From assembly GCA_963812505.1 (NCBI GenBank), contig CAWEVM010000010.1, positions 62,001 to 126,000 of the forward strand: a DNA stretch of 64,000 bases, read 5' to 3'. The stretch is from JAMXLO01 sp963812505 (lineage in GTDB: Bacteria > Pseudomonadota > Alphaproteobacteria > Acetobacterales > Acetobacteraceae). Under the pieces are notes generated by a model. It searched no databases, was not told the DNA's origin, and worked only from the letters and a program-made list of their open reading frames with translations. Positions 62,010 to 64,000 of this stretch are shown here, piece after piece (within the stretch, counting starts at the first letter, position 1; every line of letters starts with the position of its first letter). The translations under genes and the position numbers were made by a program.

Positions 62010-62542
62010 GACTGTTCGTCGGTCTCGAGCTGCCCTGGGAGCTGCGCCAACGCGTGGCGATGCTGGCGGGCGCCGGCATCCCTGGCGGGCGTTGGGTGCC
62101 GCCCGAGAACTATCACATAACACTGCGCTTCATCGGCGAGGCGCCGCGCTACCTGGCCGAAGAGATCGACCACGCGCTGGCAGCGTTGAGGGTGCCGGCA
62201 TTCCCTCTGACGTTGGCCGGCATCGGCACGTTCGCCAAGGGTGGCCGCAGCCAGACACTATGGCTCGGCGTGGAGCGCAGCGAACCGCTCGATCGTCTGC
62301 GGGCAAAGATCGAAACGGCGCTCCAGCGCTGCGGACTGGAGCCGGAGCGTCGGCGATTTCAACCACACCTGACGTTGGCGCGGCTGGACAATGGTGCCGA
62401 GGCGAAGGTCGCGGGCTTCGTGCAGGCACACAATCTGTTCCGCGCCGATCCCGTGCCGATGGAGCACTTCACGCTGTTCAGCTCGCTGCTCGGCAAGGAG
62501 CAGCCGGTCTATACGGCGGAGGTTGAGTACCCGCTCGCGTAG
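62006..62542 (+). CDS. thpR: RNA 2',3'-cyclic phosphodiesterase ThpR
   Basis: A 178-residue two-histidine phosphoesterase. The two catalytic HxT motifs are YHITLRFIG and PHLTLARL, spaced as in 2H enzymes. It hydrolyses 2',3'-cyclic phosphate ends of RNA, and may also act on oligoadenylates. ATGA overlap with tesA suggests coupling. Confidence 0.94.
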   Translation: MRLFVGLELPWELRQRVAMLAGAGIPGGRWVPPENYHITLRFIGEAPRYLAEEIDHALAALRVPAFPLTLAGIGTFAKGGRSQTLWLGVERSEPLDRLRAKIETALQRCGLEPERRRFQPHLTLARLDNGAEAKVAGFVQAHNLFRADPVPMEHFTLFSSLLGKEQPVYTAEVEYPLA

Positions 62543-62550
62543 CAATTCAA

Positions 62551-63426
62551 CTAAAACGGCGTATCGCCGCACACGGTGATCCGTCGCATGATGCGCGTCT
62601 CGGCCGGATAGTCGTTGATCGCGAAGTGCTGCGTGCAGCGGTTGTCCCAGAACGCCACCGACCCGCTCTCCCAGCGAAACCGGCAGGTGAACTCCGGTCG
62701 CGTCGAGTGCTGCTTCAGGTAGGCAATCAGAGGTTCGCTCTCCTCGTCGGTCATGCCGTCGAAATGCTGCACGTGGCCGCCGATATAGAGCACCTTGCGC
62801 CCGGTCTCGGGATGCGTGCGGACCAGCGGATGCACCGACGTCGTCTGCACGTTGCCGGGATCCTTCACCTTCATGTGCGACATCGCCCGGTCGTAGCGCT
62901 GCGCACGCGACTGGCCGCCGTGCTGCTTGAAGTTGTCGCCGACGCAGACGGTCTGTAGCTGGCCGACCAGCGCCTTCATGCCGTCGGACAGGCTCTCGTA
63001 GGCGAGGTACTGGTTGGTGAACATCGTGTCACCGCCGGCGGACGGCACCTCCAGTGCATACAGGATCGTGCCCATCGCCGGCTGCGGTGAGAACATCTGG
63101 TCGGTGTGCCAGGAGCCACCGAAATTCTTCTTGTCATCGGGCGTCTTGATGATCTCGAGGATCTCCGGATAGTCGGCCATTCCCTGCATGAACGGATGCA
63201 GATGGATGTCGCCCCAGCGACGCGCAAAGCGAAGCTGCTGCTCGGGCGTCAGCTTCTGGTCGCGGAAGAAGATCACGCAGTTGTCGAGCAGCGCCGCGCG
63301 GATCTCGGCCAGCACATCCTCGGGCAGATCCCCGGATAGATCGACCCCCAAGACCTCGGCACCGCACGAACCGGCGATCCGTTGGGTCTCGAGGTAGCGA
63401 TACTGCGAATTGCGCGGAGCATTCAT
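62551..63426 (-). CDS. TauD/TfdA-family dioxygenase
   Basis: A 291-residue Fe(II)/2-oxoglutarate dioxygenase. The metal ligands are in SWHTDQMF (HxD) and the distal TQHFAINDY; the 2-oxoglutarate Arg is in RIMRRITVCGD. GAEVLGVDLSGDLPEDV is a typical N terminus. AAAGGAGG precedes the ATG. It may hydroxylate a sulfonate, an aromatic-acid ether or another carboxylate; no transporter nearby narrows this. Confidence 0.92.
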   Translation of the reverse strand: MNAPRNSQYRYLETQRIAGSCGAEVLGVDLSGDLPEDVLAEIRAALLDNCVIFFRDQKLTPEQQLRFARRWGDIHLHPFMQGMADYPEILEIIKTPDDKKNFGGSWHTDQMFSPQPAMGTILYALEVPSAGGDTMFTNQYLAYESLSDGMKALVGQLQTVCVGDNFKQHGGQSRAQRYDRAMSHMKVKDPGNVQTTSVHPLVRTHPETGRKVLYIGGHVQHFDGMTDEESEPLIAYLKQHSTRPEFTCRFRWESGSVAFWDNRCTQHFAINDYPAETRIMRRITVCGDTPF

Positions 63427-63509
63427 GGAAGGCCTCCTTTGCCGAAATGATGCACTGGAAGCCGACGCGGGTGAAGGGCCAAGCAGATCAAACCCAGGAT
63501 CAATCCGGC

Positions 63510-63986
63510 TTATGAGCCCGAGCTCGGGATGTCGGCCGCGCGCTGGACGATGCCCTGACCGCGCCGGTAGAGCGGGACCATTCGATCCGCATTCAGCGCG
63601 CTTGGCCAGAACACGAAATCCTCATGCTGCTGGAGGAACGCTTCCGCTCCACAACCCGGCACCTCGCAGGCGCGATTGCCCTTGGGGCACTGCGCGAAAT
63701 TACACAGGCGCCCGAGAAAGCGATCGGTGCCTGGCGCAAGAATGAAGATGCCCACTTCGTGGTTCGCCACGCCCATGCCCAGCTTTTCGAAGGTGCGATT
63801 CGCCGTGACATTGCGCGCGCGGTTCAACTCGCGCAGCCGATCCAGGCGGCTGAGCCAAACCGCCAAATCGACATCCTTGCATTCATGCCAGGTCTCGTCT
63901 CGTCGCCAAAAGCGGGGCACCTCCTTCCACAACGGGCGGGCGACGGAGCCGATCAATGCGACCGCCTCGACTTCTGCAAATCGCAC
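63510..63986 (-). CDS. Nucleotidyltransferase-like protein (possibly partial)
   Basis: At least 158 residues. ALIGSVARPL followed by CKDVDLAVWLS is the GS-x-R and DxD pattern of MNT-like nucleotidyltransferases. A Cys cluster (CNFAQCPKG...CEVPGC) lies in the C-terminal half and could bind zinc. The frame stays open to the window edge; the GTG used here is only the first start visible, so the 5' end may be missing. Typical family members act on small molecules, or as antitoxin-like partners. The substrate is not known. Confidence 0.6.
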   Translation of the reverse strand: MRFAEVEAVALIGSVARPLWKEVPRFWRRDETWHECKDVDLAVWLSRLDRLRELNRARNVTANRTFEKLGMGVANHEVGIFILAPGTDRFLGRLCNFAQCPKGNRACEVPGCGAEAFLQQHEDFVFWPSALNADRMVPLYRRGQGIVQRAADIPSSGS

Positions 63987-64000
63987 AAGTGCGGCGGTCA

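Overview
The window is GC-rich, gene-dense bacterial chromosome, most likely from an alphaproteobacterium of the Acetobacteraceae/Rhodospirillales type. This rests on gene content and order: an SUV3-like helicase, S4 protein, seven-iron ferredoxin and CarD block; DUF1150 and DUF6481 small proteins; and a purB-purC-purS-purQ-purL-bolA-grxD run. There is no 16S gene, so the family-level placement is an inference.

Layout. 0-8 kb: a two-gene minus-strand signalling operon. A giant cytoplasmic poly-HAMP hybrid histidine kinase is followed by a receiver-kinase-receiver protein. 8.4-9.7 kb: a solute-binding protein gene broken by three frameshifts; an intact paralogue lies at 36.0-37.4 kb. 10-15.4 kb: a complete branched-chain-amino-acid type (Liv) ABC transporter operon with two small envelope genes inside it. 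15.3-24 kb: a minus-strand purine cluster with bolA and a CGFS glutaredoxin. 24-29 kb: a TerC-like membrane protein, an orphan response regulator, succinate-semialdehyde dehydrogenase and a soluble PAS-MCP-PilZ protein. 29-32.8 kb: small proteins, cytochrome c, an alkyltransferase, an FNR-type regulator, tRNA-Leu(UAA) and a DUF1150 gene, with two perfect FNR boxes. 32.8-38.5 kb: surface-polysaccharide genes (aminotransferase, membrane dehydratase, WecA-like transferase). 38.5-44.4 kb: MarR regulator, leucyl aminopeptidase, htpG, a beta-propeller protein and an ATP-grasp protein. 44.6-50.8 kb: two tandem 1,000-residue autotransporters with PAP2 phosphatase passengers. 50.9-56.3 kb: helicase, S4, fdxA and carD, with an aldo/keto reductase on the opposite strand. 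56.3-64 kb: a RidA-like deaminase, a Bax-inhibitor protein, the ybbP-ybbA-tesA-thpR cluster, a TauD-type dioxygenase and an edge-truncated nucleotidyltransferase-like gene.

Most notable: (i) a family of G/C-rich palindromes, two of which sit in frame inside protein genes and are translated, as Rickettsia palindromic elements are; (ii) the tandem PAP2-autotransporters, where one copy has lost catalytic residues in all three phosphatase motifs; (iii) a promoter-leader-first-codons module shared by htpG and an unrelated ATP-grasp gene 2 kb away; (iv) an FNR box placed exactly at -41.5 relative to a predicted start in front of the DUF1150 gene; (v) twelve consecutive 92-residue HAMP repeats in one kinase.

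Several genes carry single-base disruptions or lack a standard start codon. Part of this could be sequencing or assembly error rather than biology; it is flagged where it occurs.
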